Of a stretch of 50,579 nucleotides of DNA, positions 1 through 11,900 are shown piece by piece. A program made the translations under genes and the position numbers. The stretch is from Zancudomyces culisetae. Lineage: Eukaryota; Kickxellomycota; Harpellomycetes; Harpellales; Legeriomycetaceae. Each line of letters begins with the position of its first letter. The first letter of the stretch is position 1. The stretch lies in NCBI GenBank assembly GCA_001969505.1, contig LSSK01001231.1, positions 1 through 50,579 of the forward strand. Direction: 5' to 3'. The notes beneath the pieces were generated by a model. It had not been told where the DNA came from. It made no database searches and worked only from the letters and a program-made list of their open reading frames with translations.

Positions 1-28
1 AAAAAGCTGCGATTCCCATCAGCTTTTT
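1..28. repeat. 9-bp inverted repeat at window start
   Basis: Bases 1-9 are the exact reverse complement of bases 20-28, with a 10-base loop. It could be a terminator-like hairpin, but because the other end of the window also folds back it may mark a contig end. Nothing else is recognisable up to the Svf1-like stop codon at 241. Confidence 0.5.
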
Positions 29-240
29 TCAAATAATATAATTATGCACATATTCGCCCATTACACAGAAGACAATTGCTTTCGTAATACACTTATTGAA
101 AATATATTTGTGCACAAACCAAATGAGAACATAGATGAGTGGTGACAACTTTTGCCGTAGATAATCAGGTATACGAGTTATTTTTCTCTTCACACAAACA
201 GTCTAAAGAAAAAAATAGCGTAGTGATTAAATGATAAAAT

Positions 241-1565
241 TTATTTTATAAAAGTAAGTTCGTGGAATGCCGAGCCGCTAAGTACTTCTGTTTCCTCCCC
301 CTCAATAGTTAACTCGAGTACACAATTGTTGTTAAACCATTCGTATATAAATGGTTTAGTGATAAATGTCTGTACCAGAGCTCGCAAAATGGGGTTCATT
401 TCACCCAAAATATCGATTTCTAACATAAATACATCCGGGTTGGAGTGTATTGACAGTCTAGCAGCACGACCATCTTTTGTTTTTCCACGTAACGTAAAGA
501 TAAGGCTCCTAGGGACGAGATATCCACTACTTCTGTACTCGATATGGTTTTGAGAATCCACCTCATTGTCCCAGAAGTACACTTCTGGCTTTCCCTCACG
601 AATCAACGCCCCCTGTGAAATAGTGACCGAGCCAGATTTCTTGGGTGTTATATAGTGCATCAAGCTAAATATAAAGCTCTTAGCCGCCTGGTTTTCAGAG
701 GATTGTAACTTTCCAGTGACAAGTGACATATTCCACTCAGCACCAACATTTTGAGGCATTACTCCAATTGAACGAGCGTAGATGTATATCGCCAACCCTG
801 CTGAAGTGTCGAACTCCTGTTCATGCGCCGTAACTTTTGCGGTTACCTTGCCTTCAGGAAGGAATGTATGCATAGCAGTACCACCAGCTATCTGGTTTAT
901 TCCATCGCCTACCTTATACCCTTTTGATTTGGTAGAGAACTTCAAGTCAATTTCAAGATTTTTTCCCTTGGCGTTGTTGTTGTTATAGCAGACGTCCACG
1001 TCTGTGAGATCTTCATTCCAAGTGATTGATAGTAGTTTTGAAGAAATTGAAATTTTGTCCTTTTGTATGCGTACATCCTTGGCCTCTAGTGTTTCAAAAA
1101 TTGTGGGCTTTCCAGGAACATAAATCACCACATTGGTTTGGAGATTCGTAGCCAAGCTATTTCAATTGTTAGTAGTTATTTCCGTTAGGTTGTGTGCATA
1201 GATGCAAGAAAAAAAGTGTTATAGCGTCATAGCTTACGTGATTTTTGCCCAAGCGTACTGGACCCAACCGAATATTCCATTTTCAAGTTTGAAATAAAAG
1301 GTCTGGGTTTCTGTTCCGTTACCACTACAAACCAATTCCAAATCTTTCCTTTGCAGCTCTCTGATGACGGGGGCACCGGTCTCAACGCGAGAGACCGCTG
1401 TTTTTGCTAAATACAACGATAAATGTAAAATTTTATTCTTCTAGTACATAAGCATCCGGGTACAATAACAATTCACAAGAGCCATCTCCTCCTTAAATTC
1501 CTTTTTTTAATAGTATGAATAAACAATTAAAGCTTACTTTCGCTCGAACCCCAGAATAGATTCAT
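241..1565 (-). CDS. SVF1: Svf1-like survival factor (lipocalin-like)
   Basis: Three exons on the minus strand: 1565..1538, 1406..1238 and 1156..241, with GT-AG introns of 131 and 81 bases; the joined CDS is 371 codons including the stop. The protein starts MNLFWGSSETK and contains TETQTFYFKLENGIFGWVQY near residue 40, a signature I associate with the first lipocalin-like domain of Svf1. Its end, TKPFIYEWFNNN followed by GSAFHELTFIK, resembles the second domain. Svf1 is a fungal protein needed for survival of oxidative and cold stress and linked to ceramide transport between ER and Golgi. At 370 residues it is shorter than the yeast protein (about 480). The start was chosen because the first exon, though only 28 bases, carries an ATG and a consensus donor in the right phase. 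The family call rests on remembered motifs, not a search. Confidence 0.8.
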
Positions 1566-2774
1566 ACTGTTTCAATTATACCTTTATTATCTCAACTGAT
1601 TACAACCTCAACTTTAACCTAATGCTTAGCTTTATGTACTTGAAGGGTAATAAGTTAAATGAGCGCACTAAAGGGGGACATTTAATGCTTTATAAGAGCA
1701 TGTATTTGGAAATTTGTTTTCGCTGGAACAAATTAAACTATCCACATTGCTTTAGCATTTCAGGCCAATCAATGCAACTGGGACAATACTCCTTTCCAAG
1801 CCGTGCGGTACGATTGGTTAATTTTGTTCTCCCCCCTTAAGTTTAGTGTTTCGATGTAAACACCTATTTAGCCACTACAACAAAAAACGTTGCAATAATA
1901 ACACATTCTGTTCAATCATTACCTAACACAAGATATTGGTTAGTGTTGCATAGTCTGGGTTTTAACAGTACAGGTCGAGGTGCACATTCTTGTATTTTTA
2001 GTGTCATTTTACCCCCAAGACTAATCATATTACTTTTTCAGGTGCATGGCCTAATTTCTTGTTAAAGATTTAGCATGATATAATCTGTATGGTCAGCTTA
2101 TATCCGAAAATCAAAATGGTGAAAACCGGCCCCACACAGCCAAAGAGCGAATCCAGCGTTATTTTTAGATGGCTGTTAATTAATCTCATTGACATTTGTA
2201 CTGTGTACTCAATCTTGTATGTTTTAGTTATAGCCACTCAGCTTTTATTTTTCTTTGCCTTTTTTTTCACTACACATTTTATCTTCAAAGCTTGGCGAAG
2301 TTTTGATAACCGTGTCATCATTTTGGCAAGTAGCTTAGCGTAGCTTTGTAGAGCACACACCATCTTTTATCATATATAACTCAAGGTTCGTTAGCCACGC
2401 CTTTGGTACTCGGATTTGAAAGTACTATACCGTGTTTCAAAAAATGAGATATATGTGTACATATACCTTTGTGTGTACAAGAAATGATAACTCAAATCAT
2501 TCTGTACGAATGTACTCTCGCCCACATAGCTTTTAACTTATATGAATATAGCTGAAAGGTGTATAGTTTTCTCTGGTATAATGAGTCTACCAAATTCTCA
2601 TCTATAAGTATTTCTTTTTTTTTTTGGAAATAGTGTCCTTAGTGAAGGGTTACATTAACTTATACAATAGCGTTGGCCATTTTCTGCTATAAAACCATTT
2701 TTAACCGCTTCACTAAAAATAGTTGTAATGGTAAACTTAATCTATCTTTTGTGTTTTGTTGCTGGTATAAAAGT
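1566..2774. other. Gene-free stretch upstream of the Svf1-like gene
   Basis: AT-rich sequence with only short chance frames (for example 2089..2343 +, T-rich and hydrophobic). It should include the promoter of the Svf1-like gene. No RNA gene or repeat was recognised. Confidence 0.5.
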
Positions 2775-3109
2775 CTAAATGCCAAAGATGAACCAGTGTG
2801 AACTAAAAAGAGAATAATAGCTGCTCAATCTTCGACTTGTGCTTTTATTCGTCTTTTTTTCCTGCCACCCTTCAAGCTCAAGCTCAAGCTCAACTGCAAA
2901 ATTTTATTTTTATTGCACTATCATTGTAATGCAGTTCTCAGGAAACCTGTAAAGCAAACAAAGAGCATTAATTTACCTCGTTTACATAACATTGACCTTA
3001 TTACCAATAAATTAGCCGAACTATTCATAATAGCAAACGCTAATAGGCTTAGCACAGGTGGATAGGAAGTTATCAGGCTTTTTTTAGGTTTGTAAAAACC
3101 GCTTTCCAT
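2775..3109 (-). CDS. Possible small spliced gene, unrecognised
   Basis: A tentative two-exon reading: 3109..2977 and 2893..2775, intron of 83 bases with a GTAAAT donor and TTTTGCAG acceptor. Phases agree and give 83 residues starting MESGFYKPKK. The product has one hydrophobic stretch (about residues 11-38), a short Glu-Leu dipeptide run encoded by a CTTGAG repeat (2868-2893), then a basic segment. The frame stays open upstream of the chosen ATG to about 3163, so an earlier exon is possible. It would be transcribed divergently from the Erv2 gene. No family is recognised, and chance openness in AT-rich DNA cannot be excluded. Confidence 0.22.
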
Positions 3110-3308
3110 GTTTTTTAAAAACACGGCTTCAATGCCTCCATACTGGTAATTAGATTCAATCACTGCTCAAACTCTTAGTATACATATGTCTTTTAATCAT
3201 ATATAAACTGGTGAACATTATAATATTTTGATTTTTTTTAACAGATTCTTGAAACTTCCCAACACTAACTTGTAAATTGAGCGTGAGAGGAATTAAGCCT
3301 AACAAACA

Positions 3309-4110
3309 ATGCCTCCGTACAAGCGACTTTTTTTTGTTCTAGCCATAATTACATTATCAACAACACTTTTTGTGTTGCTCTTCAGGCGGATAGATAACGA
3401 CAACTTTGAGAATGTTAGAGATTCGTCACACAATCTCTATGATTTATCCAATTACATGGATAACAATCGAAAAATAAAGGAAGTTCCGGGACCTCAGAAA
3501 ACAGGGGACTCATCAGAATCCGGAAAAGTCGACGATCTTGTAATGGGTATTAACGGCGAATCTCTCATGGGAAAAATGGTAAACGAAACTTTGCGGGCCC
3601 AGTTGGGAAAATCTACATGGTACTTTTTACATGTTATGGCGTCCAGGTATCCACAAGATCCCACCACTACAGAGCAAAAACGAACGCAATCTTTTCTTCA
3701 GTTGCTGGCATATTTATATCCGTGTGGCGATTGGTAATTCTTTATAAACATACGTTCAAATATGCTTTTCTTTTCTGTATTATACCATACTTAGATGGAA
3801 TTCAAACATTTTCATTTGTATACTGTAAAATAGCTCTCATCATTTCCAAAAGTACATTGAAAAGCATCCACCTAATGTAAGTCATATAAAACCTATAAAG
3901 TTTCCACACCATTTGTCAAAGTATACTAGAATAATAATTAAATCGACTTAGGTGGACTCACGCGATAATCTTGAACAATGGCTATGTGCTACACATAACG
4001 TAATAAACAAACGCCTCGAAAAACCGCTGTTTGATTGCTCAAAAGTCCATGAGGAGTACGACTGCGGCTGTGGCCCAGACCTGGTCCGGTACAAACCCAA
4101 TAAATCCTGA
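3309..4110 (+). CDS. ERV2: Erv2-type FAD-linked sulfhydryl oxidase
   Basis: Exons 3309..3733, 3834..3876 and 3952..4110 (introns 100 and 75 bases) join to 208 residues. Residues 6-26 form a single N-terminal membrane anchor, which matches the ER-lumen enzyme Erv2 rather than mitochondrial Erv1. The flavin-proximal disulfide is C139-G-D-C142; C168 and C185 form the C-X16-C structural pair; C194-G-C196 near the C-terminus is the shuttle pair that passes electrons from protein disulfide isomerase. The enzyme makes disulfides using O2. The first-exon frame runs on as GDW before a stop, and splicing at GTAATT restores the catalytic cysteine, which fixes the junction. The length is close to yeast Erv2 (196). 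Confidence 0.9.
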
Positions 4111-6282
4111 TTTGTATATCAGGCTGTTTTTTCTACTATACTCATTTTTTCAATGTAAATTTGTGTTTCCAAGTAGCACCATATAACTTCCACGTTTATA
4201 TTTACTCGATAAACAGCACTGGGCGTTTCTTTAAAATAAAAATAGACTCATTTAAACTATATTTCTAGAAAACAATTAATGCTTAATATTTGGGTAAATG
4301 CAACTTCCAACACCACCACAAATGTCATGAATTAGCTTTCAGCTAATTTGTGCGTTTGGACCCTATTACTTTCAGCTCCAACCACCATTAGTACTGAAAA
4401 TAACAGCAAAGAAGGGTGTTTCACCATTGTCTCATAGGCGATCTTTTTTTTTTGATACTGAAACTCCAGGCCAGATGAAAAGTAAAGATATCCTGGCCAG
4501 AATCATGTTGCTTTCCTGAAATACCCAGGGTAACTCCATACTCTCTGCATTCTGTTACCAAATGGTCAAATCAAAAAAGGTAATACCGTTGTAAAATGCT
4601 CATTAAAATGTATTGTGACAATAAAATGGTTTTACTAGGAAATAGGATTACATGACATTTTAACATCTTTTTATGGACAACCTGGGCCTTTAGTTGTATC
4701 AAAGCACATTCAACTATTTTACTAAATATGTAGTATACGGATGACACAAACGTGAACTTTTCTTATAACCTCTCTGTATGCATTGTAATAGCTAGCAGCG
4801 TCACATTATATCAAGTACGTGTACCAAGTTTCATATCTCATTGGATGGTTTAAATTGAAGAGTTGCAGCTAATAAAAGTGATATTACCAATGATAGTAGC
4901 GTTGTTTTTCCCACGTTTTGGTAGATTTTAGCTTTGAGACCAACAACTACCTCTTGCGAAAAAGTAAATTAAATAAACCAATTTCAAAATTCCCCCTCCC
5001 CCCCCGCTCACCCTAGTAATGACAATTTCCCAATGGGTTTTACGACACAGATTTGCAGTTAATTTCCGCTATTTCATACACTTTAATTGTCGATCCTTGA
5101 TTAACATTACTATATTTTTAATTTTTTTATTTCATTACTGAATTGCAATAGGTCCCGGGTAACATTAGAATAAATTAAAAACAAATTAATTCAATAAACA
5201 TATAATAAATATATTAGGTAAACGGGATCTACCATGCACCCGATAGGCTCCTCCTGTCCCCATGATTATATACACGTTTGCCAACAAAAAACTTTTAATA
5301 AAACCATATACTGCCCCACCACATTTTGCTAAAGCTTATCTGTAGTAGTTGGTTACGAGTGACCACAATACTGAGACATAACATGACTACCATGTAAAAA
5401 TATGTTAATATGGACACAAAAACCAGCATATTGTAACGCCACAACAGAACCTGCTAGTTGTAATCACTAGCATCTTCCAGCATCGAATAGCAACAGAATT
5501 ATCTGACGTAGTTTTTTTTAGCGTTTATTATTAACCAAGCATTCAATAACTCAATTAGAAAAACAGATACCAATCCAGATATTTGCAAACTGCTAAAAAA
5601 AGAAATATTTTGTGCAGGGAGGGGGATAGCGGAACCAGCAATGCTTTGTGGTTTTTATGAGGAACCCGTTCAGTAAAAAAAAACCTGTGTTTTGAGATTA
5701 AAAACGACTATCCTATAGTTTGGGGCAACTGTTATTGAAAGGCAGCATTGACGTAAGATTAATGTGAAAATTTTTTTCCAGTATGACGTTTAATAACATC
5801 ACCCCAGTTATATTGAATTTGGAGGTGGGTCAAGTATTGATTTTCATATATATATGTATAAATTATTTATTGTATATAATGGCTTACAGAAACAAGCCTC
5901 AAGGACGGCTATACGTATCTACTAAATAACACTTTGAATGTACAATATATAAAAATATCTAATAGAGCATGCAATAATAAAATTAGTGTAAATATCAACC
6001 TCAGGATCTAACGAGAAATACAACACCAAGAAAATTATTGTGTACCACACCAGGAACCAAATATAGAACAAAAGTAGATACACAACCTCGATCAACATAG
6101 GATATTATTATCAAGGTATATGTACTCGCAATTCCAACACAGTACCTATCGCAAACTTACTAGAAATATAAGAAGCAACTATACTTTAAAGAGAATAAAA
6201 GGGCTGGAACTCAAAGTAAAGGCACCAGTAAAAAGACATAACTGGCAAACTAGAAAAAAAAGTATACAGCTTTTTCAATAAC
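4111..6282. other. Gene-poor stretch, leader of the antiporter gene
   Basis: About 2.2 kb without a supportable gene. It holds C-runs near 4991-5005 and a 16-codon ORF at 5879-5929 that could be an upstream ORF of the antiporter transcript, though that is speculative. The last 300 bases presumably carry the antiporter promoter and leader. Confidence 0.5.
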
Positions 6283-9200
6283 ATGCTGGGTAGAGCCGCC
6301 GAAACAAGCGTATTTTCAGGGAGAAATCCGCTTTTGTTTACCAAAGGCGACCCGCTTTCATTATTTTTTATACAGCTCATAGTGATATTGCTTGTATGTA
6401 GAGCTGTCAATTTTGTTATAAGATGGTTGAACCAGCCGAAAGTGATATCAGAGATCATTGGTGGTATAATACTTGGGCCTACTGTACTTGGAAGATGGAC
6501 AGCATTTTCAGAGACAGTCTTTCCACAAGATTCGCTTTCATATTTAGGATTTATCGCAAACTTTGGTTTGGTTCTGTTCCTATTTATGGTCGGTATGGAA
6601 ATGGATACAAGAGTATTTTTGAAGAAAATCAAGAGCAGTGTGCTAATAAGCGCAGCGGGAATAGTATTTCCATTTTTGCTCGGGATGGGTGTTAGTTACT
6701 TGGTCTACAGTAGGGTACAAAAGACAGGAGAGTTCTTCATATTCATGCTATTTTGCGGTGTTTCTATGTCAATAACAGCCTTTCCTGTTTTAGCCAGAAT
6801 TCTAAACGAACTAAAGCTACTTAAAACAAGAGTCGGAATAGTTACGATCACAGCAGCATCGGTAGATGATATTATTGCGTGGGTATTGCTTGCACTGGTC
6901 ATTACTCTTTCTAAAAGCGCCAACAAGTTTACTGCGCTCTGGATTTCACTGACTGGACTTGCCTATGTAGTATTTGTTTTGACAATTGTCAAAAAGATAT
7001 ACGTAAGCTATCTAAAACGGCATGGATATTTGGGTGGTAGAGATCCAACACCACATGTTGTGTTTATGACCTTTACTATGGTTTTCTTATCGGCGTGGTT
7101 TACAGATATTTTAGGGATTCACGCAATATTTGGAGGTTATATTATTGGAATCATTGTTCCACACTCGAATGGATTTGCCATTAAGCTAACTGAAAAAATC
7201 GAGGACCTGGTCAGTATTTTTTTCCTACCAATATACTTTGCACTTTCAGGGCTGAAAACGGATCTTGGCAGTATCGACGGAATTTTAAATTGGCTGTTAT
7301 TGGTGCTAATAGTGGTTGTTGCATTTTTAGGAAAGGTCGTTGGTTGCTTTGGAGCGGCCAGGTTAGTGAAATTGGATAAAAGGGAATCGTTGACAATAGG
7401 AGTGTTGATGAGTTGCAAAGGGTTGGTGGAGTTAATTGTTCTAAATATTGGCTTGGAAGCAAAGCTGATTAATGAGCAGGTATTTTCAATTCTTGTGTTT
7501 ACAGCGCTTGTACTAACTGTCGTGACAACACCTATTGTGAAATTCATTTATCCAAAATCCCGCCAAAAGTATGCACCATCTATTTCAAGTGAGCAACCAA
7601 ACAAAGATTTAGAGTTAAACACCTTACAGACTGCAAATTTCAATCAAGATTGGAGCTATTTACAAATACTTATAGTCTTAAACAAGATGCAGCAAATCCC
7701 TTCTGTAATAACACTAGTTAATATCTTGAACCGAAAACGAAAAGAAAACTTGCGGAGGAGTAGTGGTGTGAGCAATAAATTAGTAAATGACAAGGAGAGC
7801 GGGGTTTTAAAGTTTATAAAGCTATCAGTTTTACGGCTTGTCGAATTGACAGGTAGAGACTCTTCAATAATGTTGAAGATTGAAAAAGAAGACATGGAAA
7901 AGATCGATCCTGTGTTATCTACTTTTAGAGCATACACACGCACAGCCAATCTAAAATCGACATTCGACCTTGCGATAAACCGACCAGAGATGCACGGCGA
8001 GAAGGTAGCTGAGCAGGCAAATGTTGATAGGGCAGATCTGTTGATGTTATCAGCATTTGGAGTTACGCAGAGCTTAGATGCTCAACAAAGCGGAAAAAGA
8101 GATGGTTTTTTTGAGGAGGTCAGCCCCGTAGGGTTTTCAATTCAGTATGACTCTGTACTAGTTGATAAAGCAATAAAGTCAACAACTACGAATGTGGCAG
8201 TATTTATCAATAGAGGGTTAGCTAGCGAAGATGTTGGGGAAGAATCTTTTGGACTACTTGATCCAGAAAAAGAGGCGAGGATACGTACTATGTTAAATAA
8301 TTCAGATCTCTTGGAAACTAAGGAGAACAATCTAAACAGCCTTAAAGAGATAAACAAAAATCTGTTTAAGGGTGTTAATTTGAGTCTACCAATAGTGTTG
8401 CTTCCATTTTTTGGAGGAAAGGATGATCGACTTGCATTAAGCACGCTAGTACAGCTATGCGGCAACTCCAATGTAAATGTTTTAGTTGTTCATTTTCTGT
8501 GTACAACCCAATCTACCATCCAAGTTCTTTCTACAGGCTCCAGTTCTAAGAATCCCGAGCCCTTTCATCCAACAACAGATATACATGGAAATGGAGGGGA
8601 GGGCGTGGAGTCGCAGGGTGCTAGGTTGGGTACTGAGGGGGGCGAGTACTCTAGATTTTATTCCACTTCACCTATGATATCTGTTAATCACGAAAAAAAG
8701 TTAGTGTGTAGAAAATCGGATGTAGACTTACTCGAATCACTTTTGAAAATAGAGGTTCAAAACCACTTTTCAAATGAAACACTAGAGGGTGCATCGCTGT
8801 TTGGACGGTTGGATACTTCAAATAATACAAGTAATGGCGATGAATCCAGAAATCCCAATAAAAATAGGAGCGTTACACAACTGTTATCCCGAATACCGCA
8901 AACTCTCGGCTCAATGTATGACACGCTCAAACCAAAAGCCACCAATCCTGAGGAGCTGCCTACAACACATCAGGATGTCGAAGAGAAAAAATGTGAATTG
9001 CCACCCCTAAACTTTTCTAATCTAGCCGGTAATGGTAGTGATGATGGTGGTGTTGGTAGTAGCTTGGTGGCTGTCCCGCTAGAAACAGCCTACAACAATG
9101 TAAAGTATGTAAAATACACAACAAATAATCCAATGAAGATGTTACTAGCCCATATTCTATGCATGAGGAAGTGTGATATCGTAGTGTGTGGTCGTAATCA

Positions 9201-9450
9201 TGGTAGCATCTTGAGCGAATCTGCATTCAAAAACCTGATAGCACTTATATTCAATGGCGCGGAGGGCCCTGACCGGAATAGTCTACATAGTTTGCAGAGA
9301 GATGAAGCCGTACTTAGAAGCATACTGAGCCTGACGAATGAGGAGCGGCGGAGATCTATTGGAGATTTGTCTGAGGCGCTGATCATTTGTGGAAGCAATC
9401 CTAGCATATTGGTAATGGATGCTCATGCTGATGGAGCAACAGATATATAA
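6283..9450 (+). CDS. KHA1: Kha1-like K+/H+ antiporter (CPA2 family)
   Basis: A single exon of 1055 codons. Residues about 27-430 form a CPA2 (Na+/K+:H+ exchanger) membrane domain of roughly twelve segments. Visible signatures include QPKVISEIIGGIILGPTVLG in the second segment, the acidic transport motif ASVDDIIAW near residue 193, the segment GIHAIFGGYIIGIIVP and the late segment MSCKGLVELIVLNIGL. About 600 residues of cytosolic tail follow, longer than in yeast Kha1 (873 residues in all), with a low-complexity Asn/Ser-rich linker. Fungal Kha1 acts in the Golgi or endosomal membrane, exchanging K+ for H+ and setting organelle pH. The ATG at 6283 comes soon after in-frame stops. No frameshift is seen. 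Confidence 0.9.
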   Translation: MLGRAAETSVFSGRNPLLFTKGDPLSLFFIQLIVILLVCRAVNFVIRWLNQPKVISEIIGGIILGPTVLGRWTAFSETVFPQDSLSYLGFIANFGLVLFLFMVGMEMDTRVFLKKIKSSVLISAAGIVFPFLLGMGVSYLVYSRVQKTGEFFIFMLFCGVSMSITAFPVLARILNELKLLKTRVGIVTITAASVDDIIAWVLLALVITLSKSANKFTALWISLTGLAYVVFVLTIVKKIYVSYLKRHGYLGGRDPTPHVVFMTFTMVFLSAWFTDILGIHAIFGGYIIGIIVPHSNGFAIKLTEKIEDLVSIFFLPIYFALSGLKTDLGSIDGILNWLLLVLIVVVAFLGKVVGCFGAARLVKLDKRESLTIGVLMSCKGLVELIVLNIGLEAKLINEQVFSILVFTALVLTVVTTPIVKFIYPKSRQKYAPSISSEQPNKDLELNTLQTANFNQDWSYLQILIVLNKMQQIPSVITLVNILNRKRKENLRRSSGVSNKLVNDKESGVLKFIKLSVLRLVELTGRDSSIMLKIEKEDMEKIDPVLSTFRAYTRTANLKSTFDLAINRPEMHGEKVAEQANVDRADLLMLSAFGVTQSLDAQQSGKRDGFFEEVSPVGFSIQYDSVLVDKAIKSTTTNVAVFINRGLASEDVGEESFGLLDPEKEARIRTMLNNSDLLETKENNLNSLKEINKNLFKGVNLSLPIVLLPFFGGKDDRLALSTLVQLCGNSNVNVLVVHFLCTTQSTIQVLSTGSSSKNPEPFHPTTDIHGNGGEGVESQGARLGTEGGEYSRFYSTSPMISVNHEKKLVCRKSDVDLLESLLKIEVQNHFSNETLEGASLFGRLDTSNNTSNGDESRNPNKNRSVTQLLSRIPQTLGSMYDTLKPKATNPEELPTTHQDVEEKKCELPPLNFSNLAGNGSDDGGVGSSLVAVPLETAYNNVKYVKYTTNNPMKMLLAHILCMRKCDIVVCGRNHGSILSESAFKNLIALIFNGAEGPDRNSLHSLQRDEAVLRSILSLTNEERRRSIGDLSEALIICGSNPSILVMDAHADGATDI

Positions 9451-9799
9451 CGTAGGCTGTAGGATGTATAAACATTTGTTAGTATCTTTTTTTTTTTTTT
9501 GCAGATTCAGAGGCTGAATGTTGAATAGCTTTTTGATTTGCCACAAGCACATTCGTTATTTGCCGATTTAGCGCGTTTATAGTTTTTTGTAGGGACATAG
9601 TTTTTTTAATAAACAACATTAGGGCAATATAACAACATGGCTGACCAATAATGGCATGTTCATTTTCTAGCAAAATTTCAGAGGTAAAAATATTTCCATG
9701 GCAATAAAGATTGCAAGTTTCCTGAATGGTATTTTTTTTTGTAATATTTAAAACCCACTTACACAAGACCTAGGGACAAGTCAGAGATACTATTAAAAA
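9451..9799 (-). other. Spacer with weak minus-strand frame
   Basis: The gap between the antiporter stop and the Spc24 start. A minus-strand frame (9620..9479 from its first ATG) would encode a 46-residue basic peptide ending SAKKKKRY. It overlaps a poly-T run just after the antiporter stop and is not supported by homology. The gap more likely holds the antiporter 3' end and the Spc24 promoter. Confidence 0.35.
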
Positions 9800-10675
9800 A
9801 TGAACAACACAAGTGTGGCCGAATCAAATGAATTAATAAGAGAAATCAGTTCCAATCTTGTTCATTCAAATACAGATCTGTTCATTAGCCTGAATTTAAA
9901 AGATGTCGAGGTCTTCTCTAAAAACACCGAAAAAAGCAGGGATATTCAAAGAACGCTTGAGGGTAATTCATTTTCCATTTCCCATTTCCCATTTTGATAT
10001 CCTTTTGTATAGTTTTTTTTGCCCAACTTCATGTGATTTACCATGTGATTCTATAAAAATTTGCAGAGTGCTCGGAGGAAAGAGACCTTACAAAGCTGAA
10101 ATTAGATAAACTAAATGAAAAGGCTATTGGGTCGAATCATTTGGATATACTGTCAAAGTTAAACAAAGACGATGCAGATTTGGATGCCACTTTAAAGAGT
10201 ATTGAACGTGAGATAAGATGAGTGTTCAATATTTGATATTTGATATTTGATATATATGTCTGCGTTTATAATGCCAGAAAAAACTAATTACTTTACCCCA
10301 ACACTTCAATGAAGACAAAGAAATCCGAATATGAGAATTTAATCAAAGAAGTCGAGTTAAAGAGCGCTGCACCGATCGAACAATCTCCAGATATGTAAGT
10401 CTTATACCGTTCATCAAACTGGGTTAAATAACTGTCTAGAGCCAAGTGTCTTTAGCGACCTTTTAATCTATCAAGCTTTAAACTGTTCAATATGTAGGCT
10501 GAAAATACAGCTTTTAAGAGGACTGGGAGCCGAACTTTTGTATAACGATGAAGAACCCTTCTCAAATAAGCTATTGCTCAAGTCGGACTCAAGAAACGAA
10601 GTCAAGGTCATCGATATTGATTCTTCTCAGCGGGATATCTATGAAACTACTCAGGATTTTTGGGCCTTCGTATGA
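9800..10675 (+). CDS. SPC24: Kinetochore protein Spc24 (Ndc80 complex)
   Basis: Four or more exons. Exon 1 is 9800..9962; exon 2 starts at 10067 and runs to about 10198-10207; exon 3 lies about 10315..10394; exon 4 is 10498..10675 ending TGA. Junctions 1/2 and 3/4 agree in phase. Junction 2/3 does not resolve with simple GT-AG choices, so a microexon or unusual site may exist there. The N-terminal two thirds are predicted coiled coil. The C-terminal globular part LKIQLLRGLGAELLYNDEEP, followed by KSDSRNEVKVIDID and a final DFWAF, matches the Spc24 RWD-like head that pairs with Spc25 and links the Ndc80 complex to the inner kinetochore. Intron 2 contains a short ATATTTG repeat. Confidence 0.78.
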
Positions 10676-11900
10676 CATGTATTATAAAAAAAACATTTTA
10701 CCTATCTATTGAAACCAGCCAATTTACCCTTTTCGTCGAGATGATTTTTCCTTTATCTTTTTTTTTCACCAGAAGCAGGCGTTGTTCCCAGCGATTTTTG
10801 AGACGCCCATCATGACATCGTTTAGATGCTATTCGCCTCGACACGTGTAAAAAGAATAGTAAATGGATTGTCCTGTTTTGGTTGTCGGATATATCGCACA
10901 ATGCACAAACAGCAGAAACCTGGAAATCATTACTGAGGAAACTTGATCACATGTATTCCATTTAAGTTTGTTAAATAATTGCTTTTTTTCTATAATATTT
11001 TCAAATATACTTCGGAGGAACGAGTAACAAATATAACAACACCAACAGGTACCCTTTCCTTGCGTAACAATGGTGGGTACTATTGTATGAATACTAGATG
11101 GTTAGGGGCTTTTCCGTTTATTATTTGATAGAGAACCATCCGATACAAAAGCAAAATGGATATATAATACACCCTTTATAAACAGCTGGGAACCAATAGA
11201 GTGTAAAGCGGGCTTACACCGCATTCCGGTTTGTAGGTCTAGATAATTTTCTTTTATGAAAAAGTTCACAACACAAAGCTATCCATAATAAAAAAAGGAG
11301 AATGGTACGGTTTTATGAAGTATTTATATTGTTCTGATTGTTATTCATAGTATCATGTTGGAGTTTCATGTACTCGTATATAGCTTTGTACTTTCATACA
11401 CACTTTCTGCTATATGTTGCGGAGGTGACCCCATTTTCGTATGTATATATTTCATTAATTACTAGACCAAAAACAATAAAGCTCGAATTATTTTAGCACT
11501 TGGGATTTGGCGGCCGAATGGTAACGTGTTAGTTGTTACCTAGTTAAACACTGTTATGTATTCGCGGTAACAAAAAAAGCAAACTCAACCACAAGTTGAA
11601 ATGAATACAGCCTTTTTGAGGCTAGTTTATTATTCACACATTTACTCTGTGAAAGATTTACAAACAAACCCCCCCCTCCCCCTGACTTGTCATTATTCGG
11701 CTTTTATTCTGTTGTCTTCTAATTTCTTTTGTAGTACATGTAAAAGAAAGCAATTTGAGTGAATGGAGCTTAAATTTTATGAACAATTGGATATAATAAG
11801 CAAAGTGTCGAGCTTTTTGGGAGAAACTTATGGATGTACCCAAAATCAATAGACACACATCACTGGTCACAGCGAATAGAGAGCTCATTTTAAGGAATAG
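10676..11900. other. Stretch with no confident gene
   Basis: A GC-richer patch at 10698-10925 is open in all three minus frames for 20 codons or more, one of them for more than 60 (ends at 10698). A splice acceptor-like ATTTCCAG precedes it. No domain is recognised and I do not call a gene. An ATG-led plus frame at 11763-11852 (start MELKFYEQLD, 29 codons) looks coding-like but could not be joined in phase to the exon at 11901; it might be an upstream ORF. A C-run occurs at 11669-11682. Confidence 0.35.

Noticed and set aside
2089-2343. 84-codon plus frame with hydrophobic C-terminus
   Set aside because: T-rich chance frame, no homology or splice support.
10698-10925. GC-richer minus-strand block downstream of Spc24
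   Set aside because: Open in several frames at once, so openness is not evidence for any one; no partner exon or domain.
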